DNA of 64,000 nucleotides from Xylophilus sp. Leaf220 (GCF_001421705.1 NZ_LMKO01000028.1:1-64000); one strand, 5' to 3'; positions 11,991-20,547 are shown, counted from the stretch's first letter. Translations and numbers: made by a program. Notes: generated by a model not told the origin, from the letters alone.

Positions 11991-13418
11991 TCAGGCACAG
12001 TGCTGGGCGATGTAGGCCTGCACGGCGGCCACGTCGGCCGGCAGCGGCACGACGCGCTTGGCCAGCGACTCGATGCCGTCGAACTGCTTCGGCCGCTCCG
12101 GTTCCTGGCCCAGGGCTTCGACGATGGTGGCGGCGAACTTGATCGGCAACGCCGTCTCCAGCACCACCATCGGCACGCCGGGCTGCAGTTGCTCGCGCGC
12201 GACCTTCAGCGCGTCGGCGGTGTGCGGATCGACCATCGTCGCGAAGCGCTTCCAGGTGTCCTGGATGGTCGCGATCCGGTCGGCATGGGTGCTGCGGCCG
12301 CTGGCGAAACCGTACTTGCCGGAGGCATCGGCGAAGGAAGCGTGCGCGTGCAGTTCGAACCTGCCGTGGGCGTTCAACTCGTCCGAGAACAGCCGCTTCA
12401 CCTCGGCACCGTCGCGGGCCAGCAGGTCGAACACGAAACGCTCGAAGTTGCTCGCCTTGCTGATGTCCATCGACGGGCTGGAGGTCTCGTGCGTGTCCTG
12501 GCTGCCGCGCACCCGGTAGACACCGGTGCGGAAGAACTCGTCGAGCACGTCGTTCTCGTTGGTGGCCACCACCAGCCGTGCGATCGGCAGGCCCATCATG
12601 CGTGCGACGTGGCCGGCGCAGACGTTGCCGAAGTTGCCCGACGGCACTGCGAAGCTGACCTTCTGGTCGTTGCTGCGGCTGGCCTGGAAGTAACCGGCGA
12701 AGTAGTACACCACCTGCGCCAGCAGCCGCGCCCAGTTGATCGAATTGACGGTGCCGATCCGGTACTTGCGCTTGAACTCCAGGTCGTTGCTCACCGCCTT
12801 GACGATGTCCTGGCAGTCGTCGAACACGCCCGTGATCGCGAGGTTGTGGATGTTGGCGTCCTGCAGGCTGAACATCTGGGCCTGCTGGAACGGGCTCATC
12901 CGGCCCTGCGGCGAGGTCATGAAGACGCGCACGCCCTGCTTGCCCTTCATCGCGTACTCGGCCGCGCTGCCGGTGTCGCCGCTGGTGGCGCCCAGGATGT
13001 TCAGCTCTTCGCCGCGGCGGCCCAGTTCGTACTCGAACAGGTTGCCCAGCAGCTGCATCGCCATGTCCTTGAAGGCGAGCGTGGGGCCGTTGGAGAGGGC
13101 CTCCAGGTACACGCCGTCTTCCAGTTCGCGCAGCGGCACGATCTCCTTCGTGCCGAAGACCGCCTGCGTGTAGGTCTTCTCGCAGATCGCCTTCAGGTCG
13201 GCGGCGGGAACGTCGTCGATGTAGAGCGACAGGATCTCGAACGCCAGCGCGGCGTAGCCCCGCGTGTCGTACACCGTGCGCCATTGCGCGAGGGTGGCGG
13301 CATCGGCCTGCGGATAGTGCTCGGGCAGATACAGCCCGCCGTCGGGCGCCAGGCCTTCCAGCAGGATGTCGGAGAAACGCTTGCGCTCGGGGTGGCCGCG
13401 GGTGGAGAGGTAGTTCAT
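11991..13418 (-). CDS. thrC: Threonine synthase
   Basis: The 475-residue PLP enzyme converts O-phosphohomoserine to threonine. Visible features are the N-terminal MNYLSTRG start, the PLP-lysine motif NGPTLAFKDMAMQLLG, the phosphate-binding GATSGDTGSAAEYAMKG loop and the SINWARLLAQVVYYF segment, all of the long proteobacterial type. The start codon overlaps the stop of the vapC-like toxin gene by 4 bp (ATGA at 13415-13418), so thrC translation is probably coupled to that gene. hom lies just beyond the toxin-antitoxin pair. Confidence 0.97.
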   Translation of the reverse strand: MNYLSTRGHPERKRFSDILLEGLAPDGGLYLPEHYPQADAATLAQWRTVYDTRGYAALAFEILSLYIDDVPAADLKAICEKTYTQAVFGTKEIVPLRELEDGVYLEALSNGPTLAFKDMAMQLLGNLFEYELGRRGEELNILGATSGDTGSAAEYAMKGKQGVRVFMTSPQGRMSPFQQAQMFSLQDANIHNLAITGVFDDCQDIVKAVSNDLEFKRKYRIGTVNSINWARLLAQVVYYFAGYFQASRSNDQKVSFAVPSGNFGNVCAGHVARMMGLPIARLVVATNENDVLDEFFRTGVYRVRGSQDTHETSSPSMDISKASNFERFVFDLLARDGAEVKRLFSDELNAHGRFELHAHASFADASGKYGFASGRSTHADRIATIQDTWKRFATMVDPHTADALKVAREQLQPGVPMVVLETALPIKFAATIVEALGQEPERPKQFDGIESLAKRVVPLPADVAAVQAYIAQHCA

Positions 13419-13819
13419 GCGAGAGGACGGATCAATGCAACGTCAGGAAAGTAGGTCTGGATGCGTTTGCTGTCGCGTGTGAGCAAAGCCCATCCCCGCA
13501 CGTTGGCGTGTGCACCGATGAAAAAGTCGGGAAGCGTCGCTGCGCGCTGGCCGCCCGCATTGCGGTAGCGGGCGTGGGCCTGCGCCGCCTGAAAGGCCGT
13601 GTCCGGGTCGATGGGATCGATGCCGATGCGTGCTTCCTGCAGGAAATTCGCCAGGTCGGTCTGGCTCTCGAAGTCACGGGCGATTTCGGCGTAGACGATC
13701 GCGTTGATGAAAAGCGGACCGTCCGATGCGGCTTGCAGCAAATGCTCTTCGCTCCAACCATACCAATCGGACGTGCCCTCGATCAGATCGATCAGCACGT
13801 TGGCATCGACCAGGGTCAT
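13415..13819 (-). CDS. vapC: PIN-domain ribonuclease toxin, VapC family
   Basis: This 134-residue single PIN domain has all four expected acidic residues: D5 (TLVDANVLIDL), E45 (VYAEIA), D98 (LPDFFIGAHA) and D116 (LLTRDSKR). The catalytic site looks intact. VapC toxins are Mg-dependent RNases that cleave tRNA or rRNA when not bound by antitoxin. It overlaps the antitoxin gene by 4 bp upstream and thrC by 4 bp downstream. Base composition is visibly less GC-rich than its neighbours, which suggests horizontal arrival. Confidence 0.92.
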   Translation of the reverse strand: MTLVDANVLIDLIEGTSDWYGWSEEHLLQAASDGPLFINAIVYAEIARDFESQTDLANFLQEARIGIDPIDPDTAFQAAQAHARYRNAGGQRAATLPDFFIGAHANVRGWALLTRDSKRIQTYFPDVALIRPLA

Positions 13820-14073
13820 CGCATCGCATCCTCGCCGCGGGTGAATCGCATGATCTCCTCGGTCGACTGCTTCAGCAATCCGGTACCCCGCCATTTCCGC
13901 AGGGCCGCCCGGATGTCTTCCACATCGCGCTTCTCGGGCACGACCGCCGTCATGCGCACGCTGCCATCGGGCAGCGCCTCGTATTCGACTTCCTGGCCCG
14001 GCGTGACCTTCAGGTGCTGGCGAATCGCTTTCGGAATCGTGACCTGGCTTTTGACGGTGAGTGCGTAACCCAA
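13816..14073 (-). CDS. vapB: AbrB/MazE-type antitoxin partner of the PIN toxin (VapB-like)
   Basis: This 85-residue protein has an N-terminal SpoVT/AbrB swapped-hairpin DNA-binding domain (residues about 1-45, TVKSQVTIPKAIRQHLKVTPGQEVEY) and a C-terminal toxin-binding tail. Its stop overlaps the toxin start (ATGA), the usual antitoxin-first arrangement. No in-frame ATG exists near the N-terminus, so the TTG at 14073, preceded by GGGAG at about 9 nt, is the start. It probably autorepresses from the dyad at 14092-14113. Confidence 0.9.
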   Translation of the reverse strand: MGYALTVKSQVTIPKAIRQHLKVTPGQEVEYEALPDGSVRMTAVVPEKRDVEDIRAALRKWRGTGLLKQSTEEIMRFTRGEDAMR

Positions 14074-14091
14074 AAAAGGACTCCCGGAAAA

Positions 14092-14113
14092 GTAATACCT
14101 TGAATTGTATTAC
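14092..14113 (-). promoter_or_regulatory. Candidate operator of the toxin-antitoxin pair
   Basis: A perfect 7-bp dyad GTAATAC, 8 nt, GTATTAC lies about 20 bp upstream of the antitoxin start and overlaps the proposed -10 element. AbrB-type antitoxins bind such symmetric sites to repress their own operon. Confidence 0.6.
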
Positions 14114-14133
14114 CACCTCGCGAGTGGCTTCAA
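14104..14133 (-). promoter_or_regulatory. Candidate sigma-70 promoter of the toxin-antitoxin pair
   Basis: TTGAAG (14128-14133) and TACAAT (14104-14109) are separated by 18 bp on the minus strand. The -35 element overlaps the stop codon of hom, so the pair and thrC could be transcribed independently of hom. Confidence 0.5.
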
Positions 14134-15491
14134 GCCAGTTCTTCCTTGCGGATCCGCACGATCGGCGCCAGCACCGTCGGCAGCGCCTGCATCTGGGCAA
14201 TCACGCCGTCGACCGTGCCTTCGCGGGTGTCGTGGGTCAGGATGATCACGTCGGTCTGGGTGGCGCCCTCGCCGGCGACCTCGTCGGCTTCGCGCTGCAG
14301 CACCGCGTCGATGCTGATGCCGGCCTCGGCCAGCAGGCCGGTGACCTTGGCCAGCACGCCGGCCTGGTCGGCGACGCGCAGGCGCAGGTAGTAGCTGGTG
14401 ACGGTCTCGGCCATCGGCAGCACCGGCAGGTCGCCGCCGTTGGAGAGGACGGTGTCGGGCTGGAAGGCCAGGTGCGGCACCCGGTGGCCGGGGTCGGCGG
14501 TGTGCAGGCGGGCGATGTCGACCAGGTCGGCGATCACCGCGCTGGCGGTCGGCTCGCTGCCGGCGCCCTTGCCGTAGTAGAGCGTGGTGCCGACGGCGTC
14601 GCCCTGCACCATCACCGCGTTCATCGCGCCCTCGACGTTGGCGATCAGGCGCTTCGACGGCACCAGGCTCGGGTGCACCCGCAGTTCGATGCCGCTGACC
14701 TCGCCCGAGGTCGCTCCCGTGCCACCGCGGCGCTTGGCGATGCCGAGGAGCTTGATCCGGTAGCCGAGCTGCTCGGCGTAGCGGATGTCCTGCGCGCCGA
14801 GCTTGGTGATGCCCTCGACGTACGCCTTGTCGAACTGCACCGGGATGCCGAAGGCGATGGCCGACATCAGCGTGGCCTTGTGCGCGGCATCGACGCCCTC
14901 GATGTCGAAGGTCGGATCGGCCTCGGCATAGCCCAGGCGCTGAGCCTCCTTGAGCACCACGTCGAAATCGAGACCCTTGTCGCGCATCTCGGACAGGATG
15001 AAGTTGGTGGTGCCGTTGATGATGCCGGCCAGCCACTGGATGCTGTTGGCGGTGAGGCCTTCGCGCAGCGCCTTGATGATCGGGATGCCGCCGGCGACGG
15101 CCGCCTCGAAGGCCACCATCACGCCCTGCTTGTGCGCGGCCTCGAAGATCTCGGTGCCGTGCACCGCCAGCAGCGCCTTGTTGGCGGTGACGACGTGCTT
15201 GCCGGCGGCGATCGCCTCCAGCACCAGCTCGCGCGCCAGCGTGTAGCCGCCGATCAGCTCGACGACGATGTCGATCTCGGGGTTGCGGATGATGTCGCGC
15301 GGGTCCTCGACCACCAGCGCCGCATCGCCGACGATCTCGCGGGCCTTGGCCCGGTCGCGCCGGGAGACGGCCACGATCTCGATGCCGCGGCCGGCCCGGC
15401 GCTTGATCTCTTCCTGGTTGCGCCGCAGCACTTCGAACACGCCGGTGCCGACGGTGCCGATGCCCAGCACGCCTACTTGAATCGGTTTCAT
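14130..15491 (-). CDS. hom: Homoserine dehydrogenase
   Basis: The 453-residue NAD(P)-dependent enzyme reduces aspartate semialdehyde to homoserine. It shows the Rossmann start VGVLGIGTVGTGVFEVL, the KHVVTANKALLA motif, the catalytic core GIINGTTNFILSEM and the DVEG-like FDIEGVDAAHKATLM segment. A C-terminal ACT domain (YYLRLRVADQAGVLAKVTGLL) implies allosteric control by threonine. The ATG at 15491 follows a GAGAGA ribosome-binding sequence. It sits 80 bp after alaC and 56 bp before the antitoxin gene. Confidence 0.97.
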   Translation of the reverse strand: MKPIQVGVLGIGTVGTGVFEVLRRNQEEIKRRAGRGIEIVAVSRRDRAKAREIVGDAALVVEDPRDIIRNPEIDIVVELIGGYTLARELVLEAIAAGKHVVTANKALLAVHGTEIFEAAHKQGVMVAFEAAVAGGIPIIKALREGLTANSIQWLAGIINGTTNFILSEMRDKGLDFDVVLKEAQRLGYAEADPTFDIEGVDAAHKATLMSAIAFGIPVQFDKAYVEGITKLGAQDIRYAEQLGYRIKLLGIAKRRGGTGATSGEVSGIELRVHPSLVPSKRLIANVEGAMNAVMVQGDAVGTTLYYGKGAGSEPTASAVIADLVDIARLHTADPGHRVPHLAFQPDTVLSNGGDLPVLPMAETVTSYYLRLRVADQAGVLAKVTGLLAEAGISIDAVLQREADEVAGEGATQTDVIILTHDTREGTVDGVIAQMQALPTVLAPIVRIRKEELA

Positions 15492-15571
15492 ATCTCTCTC
15501 GGGGAACGCTGCAAATACGGGATGCGGCGCCGCGCAGGCGACGCCACGGGAATGGGGCCTTCGCCCGCCGC

Positions 15572-16795
15572 TCAGGCGTGGCGCTTGCGGTAGCTCTCGA
15601 GGAACTTGGCGATGCGGCCGATGGCCTCGCGCAGGTCGTCCTCGTGCGGCAGGAACACGATCCGGAAATGGTCGGTGTCGGGCCAGTTGAAGCCGGTGCC
15701 CTGCACCAGCATCACCCGGGTCTCCTGCAGCAGCTCCAGGAAGAACTGGCGGTCGTCCGTGATGGGATAGACGGCCGGGTCGAGCTTCGGGAACATGTAG
15801 AGCGCCGCCTGCGGCTTGACGCAGCTCACGCCGGGGATCGCGGTGATCAGCTCGTAGGCCAGGTCGCGCTGGCGGCGCAGCCGGCCGCCAGGGCCGACCA
15901 GGTCGTTGATGCTCTGGTAGCCGCCGAGCGCGGTCTGGATCGCCCACTGGCCCGGCACGTTGGCGCAGAGCCGCATGTTCGAGAGCATGTTGAGGCCCTC
16001 GATGTAGTCGCGCGCCGCCTTCTTGTCGCCCGACACCACCAGCCAGCCGGCCCGGTAGCCGCAGGAGCGGTAGCTCTTCGAGAGCGAGTTGAAGGTGAGC
16101 GTCAGCACGTCTTCCGACAGGCTGGCGATGGCGGTGTGCTGCACGCCGTCGTAGAGCACCTTGTCGTAGACCTCGTCGGCGAACAGCACCAGGCCGTGCT
16201 GGCGGGCGATGTCGACCAGGCTGCGCAGCAGTTCGGTGGAATAGAGCGCGCCGGTCGGGTTGTTCGGGTTGATCACCACGATACCCTTGGTGCGCGGCGT
16301 GATCTTGGCGCGGATGTCGTCCAGGTCGGGCATCCAGCCGTCGGCCTCGTCGCAGCGGTAGTGCACCGGCGTGCCGCCCGACAGGCTGGTGGAAGCGGTC
16401 CACAGCGGGTAGTCGGGCATCGGCAGCAGCAGCTCGTCGCCGTCGTTGAGCAGCGCGTTGGTGGCCATCGCGATCAGCTCGGAGGCGCCGTTGCCCAGGT
16501 AGATGTCGTCGAGCGTCACGCCCGCGATGCCCTGCTCCTGGGTGTAGTGCATCACCGCCTTGCGCGCCGCGAAGATGCCCTTGCTGTCGGAATAACCCGC
16601 CGAGTTGGGCAGGTTGCGGATCATGTCCTGCTGCACTTCCTCCGGCGCATCGAAGCCGAACACCGCCAGGTTGCCGATGTTGAGCTTGATGATCTTCTGG
16701 CCCTCTTCCTCCATCTGCTTGGCGCGGTCCATGATGGGGCCGCGGATGTCGTAGAGGACGTTGGCGAGCTTGGCGGATTTCTGGATGGCCTTCAA
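15572..16795 (-). CDS. alaC: Alanine transaminase-type PLP aminotransferase (AlaC)
   Basis: The 407-residue fold-type I aminotransferase begins LKAIQKSAKLANVLYDIRGPIMD, the AlaC/AlaA signature. It has the PLP-Lys motif SKSYRSCGYRAGW and the INPNNPTGALYS segment. It makes alanine from pyruvate and glutamate. Position directly upstream of hom is standard for this group. The start is the TTG at 16795, preceded by a strong GGAGG (16801-16806); no ATG is available in frame at this point. Confidence 0.92.
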   Translation of the reverse strand: MKAIQKSAKLANVLYDIRGPIMDRAKQMEEEGQKIIKLNIGNLAVFGFDAPEEVQQDMIRNLPNSAGYSDSKGIFAARKAVMHYTQEQGIAGVTLDDIYLGNGASELIAMATNALLNDGDELLLPMPDYPLWTASTSLSGGTPVHYRCDEADGWMPDLDDIRAKITPRTKGIVVINPNNPTGALYSTELLRSLVDIARQHGLVLFADEVYDKVLYDGVQHTAIASLSEDVLTLTFNSLSKSYRSCGYRAGWLVVSGDKKAARDYIEGLNMLSNMRLCANVPGQWAIQTALGGYQSINDLVGPGGRLRRQRDLAYELITAIPGVSCVKPQAALYMFPKLDPAVYPITDDRQFFLELLQETRVMLVQGTGFNWPDTDHFRIVFLPHEDDLREAIGRIAKFLESYRKRHA

Positions 16796-16943
16796 GGTTC
16801 CTCCGGAGGGCGGGCAGCAGCAGGGAAACCTATAATTGAACCACAGTTTGCCTTGTGCAAAGCCGCGCCTCTGCGGTGCCTGCCGGCCCGTGCGGCCGCG
16901 CCGGCGCCCTCTTTTTCCTGACTCCCCATCCCCCTGCCCCGCC

Positions 16944-17342
16944 ATGAAACTCCAGCCCGACAAGTTCGACGCGCCCTCCATCAGCGGCCACGGCCCGGGC
17001 TGGATCGGGCTCGGACCCGAGCGGATCACCTCCAGCGTGATCCTGGGCTCGCGCGGCGAACGGATCGACTGGCCGTGCGCCCGCTTCGAGGACCTGACGG
17101 CCGCGCACTTCGAGACGCTGGCGGGGCTGGATGCCGAACTGATCATCTTCGGCAGCGGCATGCGCAACCGGTTTCCGCCGACCGCCTGGCTGCGGCCGCT
17201 GATCGCCCGGCAGATTGGGCTGGAGACGATGGATACGGCCGCCGCCTGCCGTACCTACAACATCCTGGCGGGCGAAGGCCGGCACGTGCTGGCCGCGTTG
17301 CTGCTGGAACCCCTGACGGACATGCGTGCTTCGGGCGGCTGA
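16944..17342 (+). CDS. Mth938-like domain protein
   Basis: This 132-residue protein matches the Mth938/NDUFAF3-like family: SISGHGPGWIGLG early, the central LIIFGSGMRNRFPP motif, and METMDTAAACRTYNILAGEGRHVLAALLLEP at the end. The biochemical role in bacteria is unknown; homologues assist respiratory complex I assembly in mitochondria. It is divergent from alaC, with a 148-bp shared promoter region. The ATG at 16944 removes a low-likelihood N-terminal extension. Confidence 0.88.
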   Translation: MKLQPDKFDAPSISGHGPGWIGLGPERITSSVILGSRGERIDWPCARFEDLTAAHFETLAGLDAELIIFGSGMRNRFPPTAWLRPLIARQIGLETMDTAAACRTYNILAGEGRHVLAALLLEPLTDMRASGG

Positions 17343-17464
17343 TACGCGACGCAAATCCGCGAAGTGTTAAAATCCGCGGTTGCAGTTGGGGCCATCAAGG
17401 ACGATAGCATCGTTTTTCCCCGGCTTTCAACGACCACATCCTGGCACAGGGAAATAGAAGATAT

Positions 17465-17944
17465 ATGGCGATCGTTGTCAACAAGCCCATTCCCGAATTC
17501 GAAGCGAACGCCACGAACGGAATCAAAGTCTCCAACACGTCGCACCTCGGCCACGTGATGGTTTTGTACTTTTACCCCAAGGACAATACCCCGGGTTGCA
17601 CCACCGAAGCGATGCAGTTCCGCGATCGGTACAAGGATTTCGTGAAGGCCGGCGCCACGCTGTTCGGCGTGTCGCGCGACAACATGAAGTCGCACGACGA
17701 ATTCAAGGCCACGCTGGAGCTGCCTTTCGAACTGATCGCGGACACCGAAGAGAAAATGTGCCACATGTTCGGCGTGGTCAAGAACAAGATCATGTACGGC
17801 AAGAAGGTCAAGGGCATCGAGCGCAGCACCTTCCTGATCGGTGCCGACGGCCTGCTGGCCGCGGAATGGCGCGGCCTGAAGGTGCCGGGCCATGTCGACG
17901 AGGTGCTGGCCGCCGTCAAGGAAATCACCCGCAAGGCCGCCTGA
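17465..17944 (+). CDS. bcp: Thioredoxin-dependent thiol peroxidase (Bcp/PrxQ type)
   Basis: The 159-residue peroxiredoxin reduces hydrogen and alkyl peroxides in the cytoplasm. The peroxidatic Cys is C45 in the motif YPKDNTPGCTTEA. The resolving Cys found five residues later in E. coli Bcp is replaced by Met50. Cys99 (EEKMCHMFG) is the only other cysteine and might serve as an alternative resolving residue, or the enzyme may be 1-Cys. It ends 88 bp before a perfect intrinsic terminator and looks monocistronic. Confidence 0.93.
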   Translation: MAIVVNKPIPEFEANATNGIKVSNTSHLGHVMVLYFYPKDNTPGCTTEAMQFRDRYKDFVKAGATLFGVSRDNMKSHDEFKATLELPFELIADTEEKMCHMFGVVKNKIMYGKKVKGIERSTFLIGADGLLAAEWRGLKVPGHVDEVLAAVKEITRKAA

Positions 17945-18032
17945 GGCGCCTGCCGGATGCGGCGGCGGGCCGACACGGGGGTCATGCATAATGATCCGAT
18001 GCTGTTGGGCCTCGTGCTGCACCCCTCCTTCC

Positions 18033-18064
18033 AAAGCCGTCTGGTGTTCCAGACGGCTTTTTCG
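18033..18064 (+). terminator. Intrinsic terminator of bcp
   Basis: A perfect 12-bp stem AAAGCCGTCTGG / CCAGACGGCTTT with a 4-nt loop is followed by a T run. It lies between bcp and the phoH-like gene. Confidence 0.92.
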
Positions 18065-18165
18065 TTTGTCGCCCCGCTTTCCGACCGTCGCCCGGGCCTG
18101 CCTCGCCGGCAACCGCCGGTGCGGCGCCCCTCCCGTTGACTCCTTCCACGCGAGCTGAACGCCCC

Positions 18166-20058
18166 ATGCCCCTGCCTCCCGCTCCCACGAAACGCGCCGC
18201 CATCCTCCCCGCCGAAGCCTACGACGCCCGGGAGTCGGCCACCACGCCCCCGGCCCGCCGCGCATCGCCCGGCCGCCGCACCGCTCCCGACGCGGCGGCG
18301 CCGGCGGCACGCGCCACCCGCCTGCAGGCCGCGCCGATCACCCGCCAGACCCTGGAACGCTCGGACGACCAAGCGCCGAACGTGCCGGACGCGCTGGTCG
18401 CCGCCGGCCCGGCGACCGCATCGCTGCTGACCGCCAACCCGAGCGGCCGCCGCGCCGCAGCGCCCGGCGCCGCGCCGCAAGTGCCGGCCGCGCCTGTCGA
18501 GGCGAAGGCATCGCCGGCTCCGGCCGCCCGCGGCCGTGCACGCCCCGCCGCTCCACCTGCGCCCACGCCGGCCCCGGTGGCTGCACCGGCCGAGGCCGCT
18601 CCGGTGGCCGCCGCCGCGCCGGTACAGGCCTCCCCAGGAGCCCGCGGCCGCAAGGCGCGGACCGCTGGCGCGTCGAAGCTCTTCGTGCTCGACACCAACG
18701 TGCTGCTGCACGATCCGACCTCGCTGTTCCGCTTCGAGGAACACGACATCTTCCTGCCGATGATCGTGCTGGAAGAACTGGACGGCCACAAGAAGGGCAT
18801 GACCGAGGTCGCCCGCAACGGCCGCCAGGCCAGCCGCACGCTCGACGCCCTGGCCGCCGCCCGCGGCGCCGACATCGCCAAGGGCCTCAAGCTCGACACC
18901 ACCGGCCATCGTGGCGCCGGTGGCAGCCTGTTCTTCCAGACAGAGACGCTCGACTACACCCTGCCGACCAGCCTGCCCCAGGGCAAGGCCGACAACCAGA
19001 TCCTCGGTGTGGTGGAGGCGCTGCGCACCCGCTACGCGCCGCGCGAGGTGGTGCTGGTGTCGAAGGACATCAACATGCGGGTCAAGGCCCGCGCACTCGG
19101 CCTGGACGCTGAGGACTACCAGAACGACAAGGTGCTGGAAGACGGCGACCTGCTCTACTCCGGCGCGCTGGCGCTGCCGGCCGACTTCTGGGAGAAGAAC
19201 GGCAAGAGCGTCGAGAGCTGGCAGAACGCCGGCAGCACCTATTACCGGATCGCCGGGCCGGTGGTGCCGAGCCTGATGGTCAACCAGTTCGCCTACTTCG
19301 AGGCACCGGGCGAGCAGAGCCTCTACGCCCGCGTCACCGAGATCCGCGAGAAGACCGCGGTGCTGCAGACGCTCAAGGACTACGGCTCGGCCAAGAACGC
19401 GGTCTGGGGCGTCAACACCCGCAACCGCGAGCAGAACTTCGCGATGAACCTGCTGATGGACCCGGAGGTCGACTTCGTCACCCTCACCGGCACCGCCGGC
19501 ACCGGCAAGACGCTGATGGCCCTGGCCGCCGGCCTGACCCAGGTGCTGGACGACCGCCGCTACACCGAGATCATCATGACCCGCGCCACGGTGAGCGTAG
19601 GCGAGGACATCGGCTTCCTGCCCGGCACCGAAGAGGAGAAGATGGGCCCCTGGATGGGCGCGCTCGACGACAACCTGGAGTTCCTGGCCAAGGGCGACGG
19701 CGGCAACGCCGGCGAATGGGGCCGCGCGGCCACCAACGAGCTGATCCGCTCGCGCATCAAGATCAAGAGCCTGAATTTCATGCGCGGCCGCACCTTCCTC
19801 AACAAGTACGTGATCATCGACGAGGCCCAGAACCTCACGCCCAAGCAGATGAAGACGCTGGTCACCCGGGCCGGCCCGGGCACCAAGATCATCTGCATGG
19901 GCAACCTGGCGCAGATCGACACGCCCTACCTCACCGAAGGCTCGTCGGGCCTGACCTTCGCGGTCGACCGGTTCAAGGGCTGGCCGCACGGCGGCCACAT
20001 CACCCTGGCCCGCGGCGAGCGCTCGCGCCTGGCCGACTTCGCGAGCGAAGTGCTGTGA
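18166..20058 (+). CDS. PIN-PhoH fusion ATPase/RNase (PhoH family)
   Basis: The 630-residue protein has three parts. Residues about 1-165 are Ala/Pro-rich and low complexity. A PIN nuclease domain begins KLFVLDTNVLLHDP (Asp176), with VLEELDGHKKG after it. The C-terminal PhoH ATPase has Walker A GTAGTGKT at about 442-449, then IIMTRATVSVGEDIGFLPG and the Walker B IIDEAQNLTPKQMK. PIN-PhoH proteins are thought to be RNA helicase/RNases. The N-terminal extension is longer than I would expect and may be over-called; a later start remains possible. The small gene 28 bp downstream may be cotranscribed. Confidence 0.9.
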   Translation: MPLPPAPTKRAAILPAEAYDARESATTPPARRASPGRRTAPDAAAPAARATRLQAAPITRQTLERSDDQAPNVPDALVAAGPATASLLTANPSGRRAAAPGAAPQVPAAPVEAKASPAPAARGRARPAAPPAPTPAPVAAPAEAAPVAAAAPVQASPGARGRKARTAGASKLFVLDTNVLLHDPTSLFRFEEHDIFLPMIVLEELDGHKKGMTEVARNGRQASRTLDALAAARGADIAKGLKLDTTGHRGAGGSLFFQTETLDYTLPTSLPQGKADNQILGVVEALRTRYAPREVVLVSKDINMRVKARALGLDAEDYQNDKVLEDGDLLYSGALALPADFWEKNGKSVESWQNAGSTYYRIAGPVVPSLMVNQFAYFEAPGEQSLYARVTEIREKTAVLQTLKDYGSAKNAVWGVNTRNREQNFAMNLLMDPEVDFVTLTGTAGTGKTLMALAAGLTQVLDDRRYTEIIMTRATVSVGEDIGFLPGTEEEKMGPWMGALDDNLEFLAKGDGGNAGEWGRAATNELIRSRIKIKSLNFMRGRTFLNKYVIIDEAQNLTPKQMKTLVTRAGPGTKIICMGNLAQIDTPYLTEGSSGLTFAVDRFKGWPHGGHITLARGERSRLADFASEVL

Positions 20059-20086
20059 CGACCGGCGCCGCCGCAGGAGCAGGTGC

Positions 20087-20473
20087 ATGGCACTAGGCTG
20101 GATGACCGCGCTGAAACTGGTGCCCTGGGGCGACGTGATCGAGGCGACGCCCAAGATCGTCAAAGGGGCCAAGAAGCTGTTCACCTCCACCCGCGAGGCC
20201 GCCAGGCCCGCGGGCGCGGCGGTCCCGGTGCCGGCCACCGCCGCCGACCCGAAGGCCGTCGCCGCGCTCGCGCATGCGCTGCAGGCCCAGGTGGCGACGC
20301 TCGAGAAGGAGCAGCGCGACTCGGCCGAGCTGATCGCCTCGCTCGCCGAGCAGAACGCCCAGATCGTGACCGTGGTCGACGGCCTGCAGAAGCGGGTGCG
20401 GCTGCTGAGCGGCGCCTGCCTGGTGCTAGTAGCCAGCGTGGGGATGCTGGTAGTCTGGGCCGCGCAGCGCTAG
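20087..20473 (+). CDS. Hypothetical small membrane-anchored coiled-coil protein
   Basis: The 128-residue product is not recognised. It shows an amphipathic start (MALGWMTALKLVPWGDVIEATPKIVKGAKKLF), an Ala/Pro linker, a heptad-rich helix (about residues 62-105, LQAQVATLEKEQ...VVDGLQKRV) and one C-terminal transmembrane helix (LLSGACLVLVASVGMLVVWAA). That is the layout of a tail-anchored inner-membrane protein with a cytoplasmic coiled coil. It lies 28 bp after the PIN-PhoH gene and is followed by a terminator. Confidence 0.75.
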   Translation: MALGWMTALKLVPWGDVIEATPKIVKGAKKLFTSTREAARPAGAAVPVPATAADPKAVAALAHALQAQVATLEKEQRDSAELIASLAEQNAQIVTVVDGLQKRVRLLSGACLVLVASVGMLVVWAAQR

Positions 20474-20493
20474 GCAGGCCGCACCGACGATTT

Positions 20494-20547
20494 GCTACAA
20501 GATCAATAGCTAAAGGCCGGCGCCGCTCAACGGCTACCGGCCTTTTT
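20494..20547 (+). repeat. Dyad-hairpin element, copy c, also an intrinsic terminator
   Basis: The element has GCTAC...ATAGC (17 bp), 5 nt, then GCCGGC with an expanded loop. The hairpin AAAGGCCGG (20512-20520) / CCGGCCTTT (20537-20545) runs into a T tract. It can act as a terminator for the small membrane-protein gene and lies just beyond the convergent dnaB stop. Confidence 0.8.

Noticed and set aside
17401-17417. ACGAT, 3 nt, ATCGT followed by T residues between the Mth938-like gene and bcp
   Set aside because: The stem is only 5 bp and weak; not called as a terminator.
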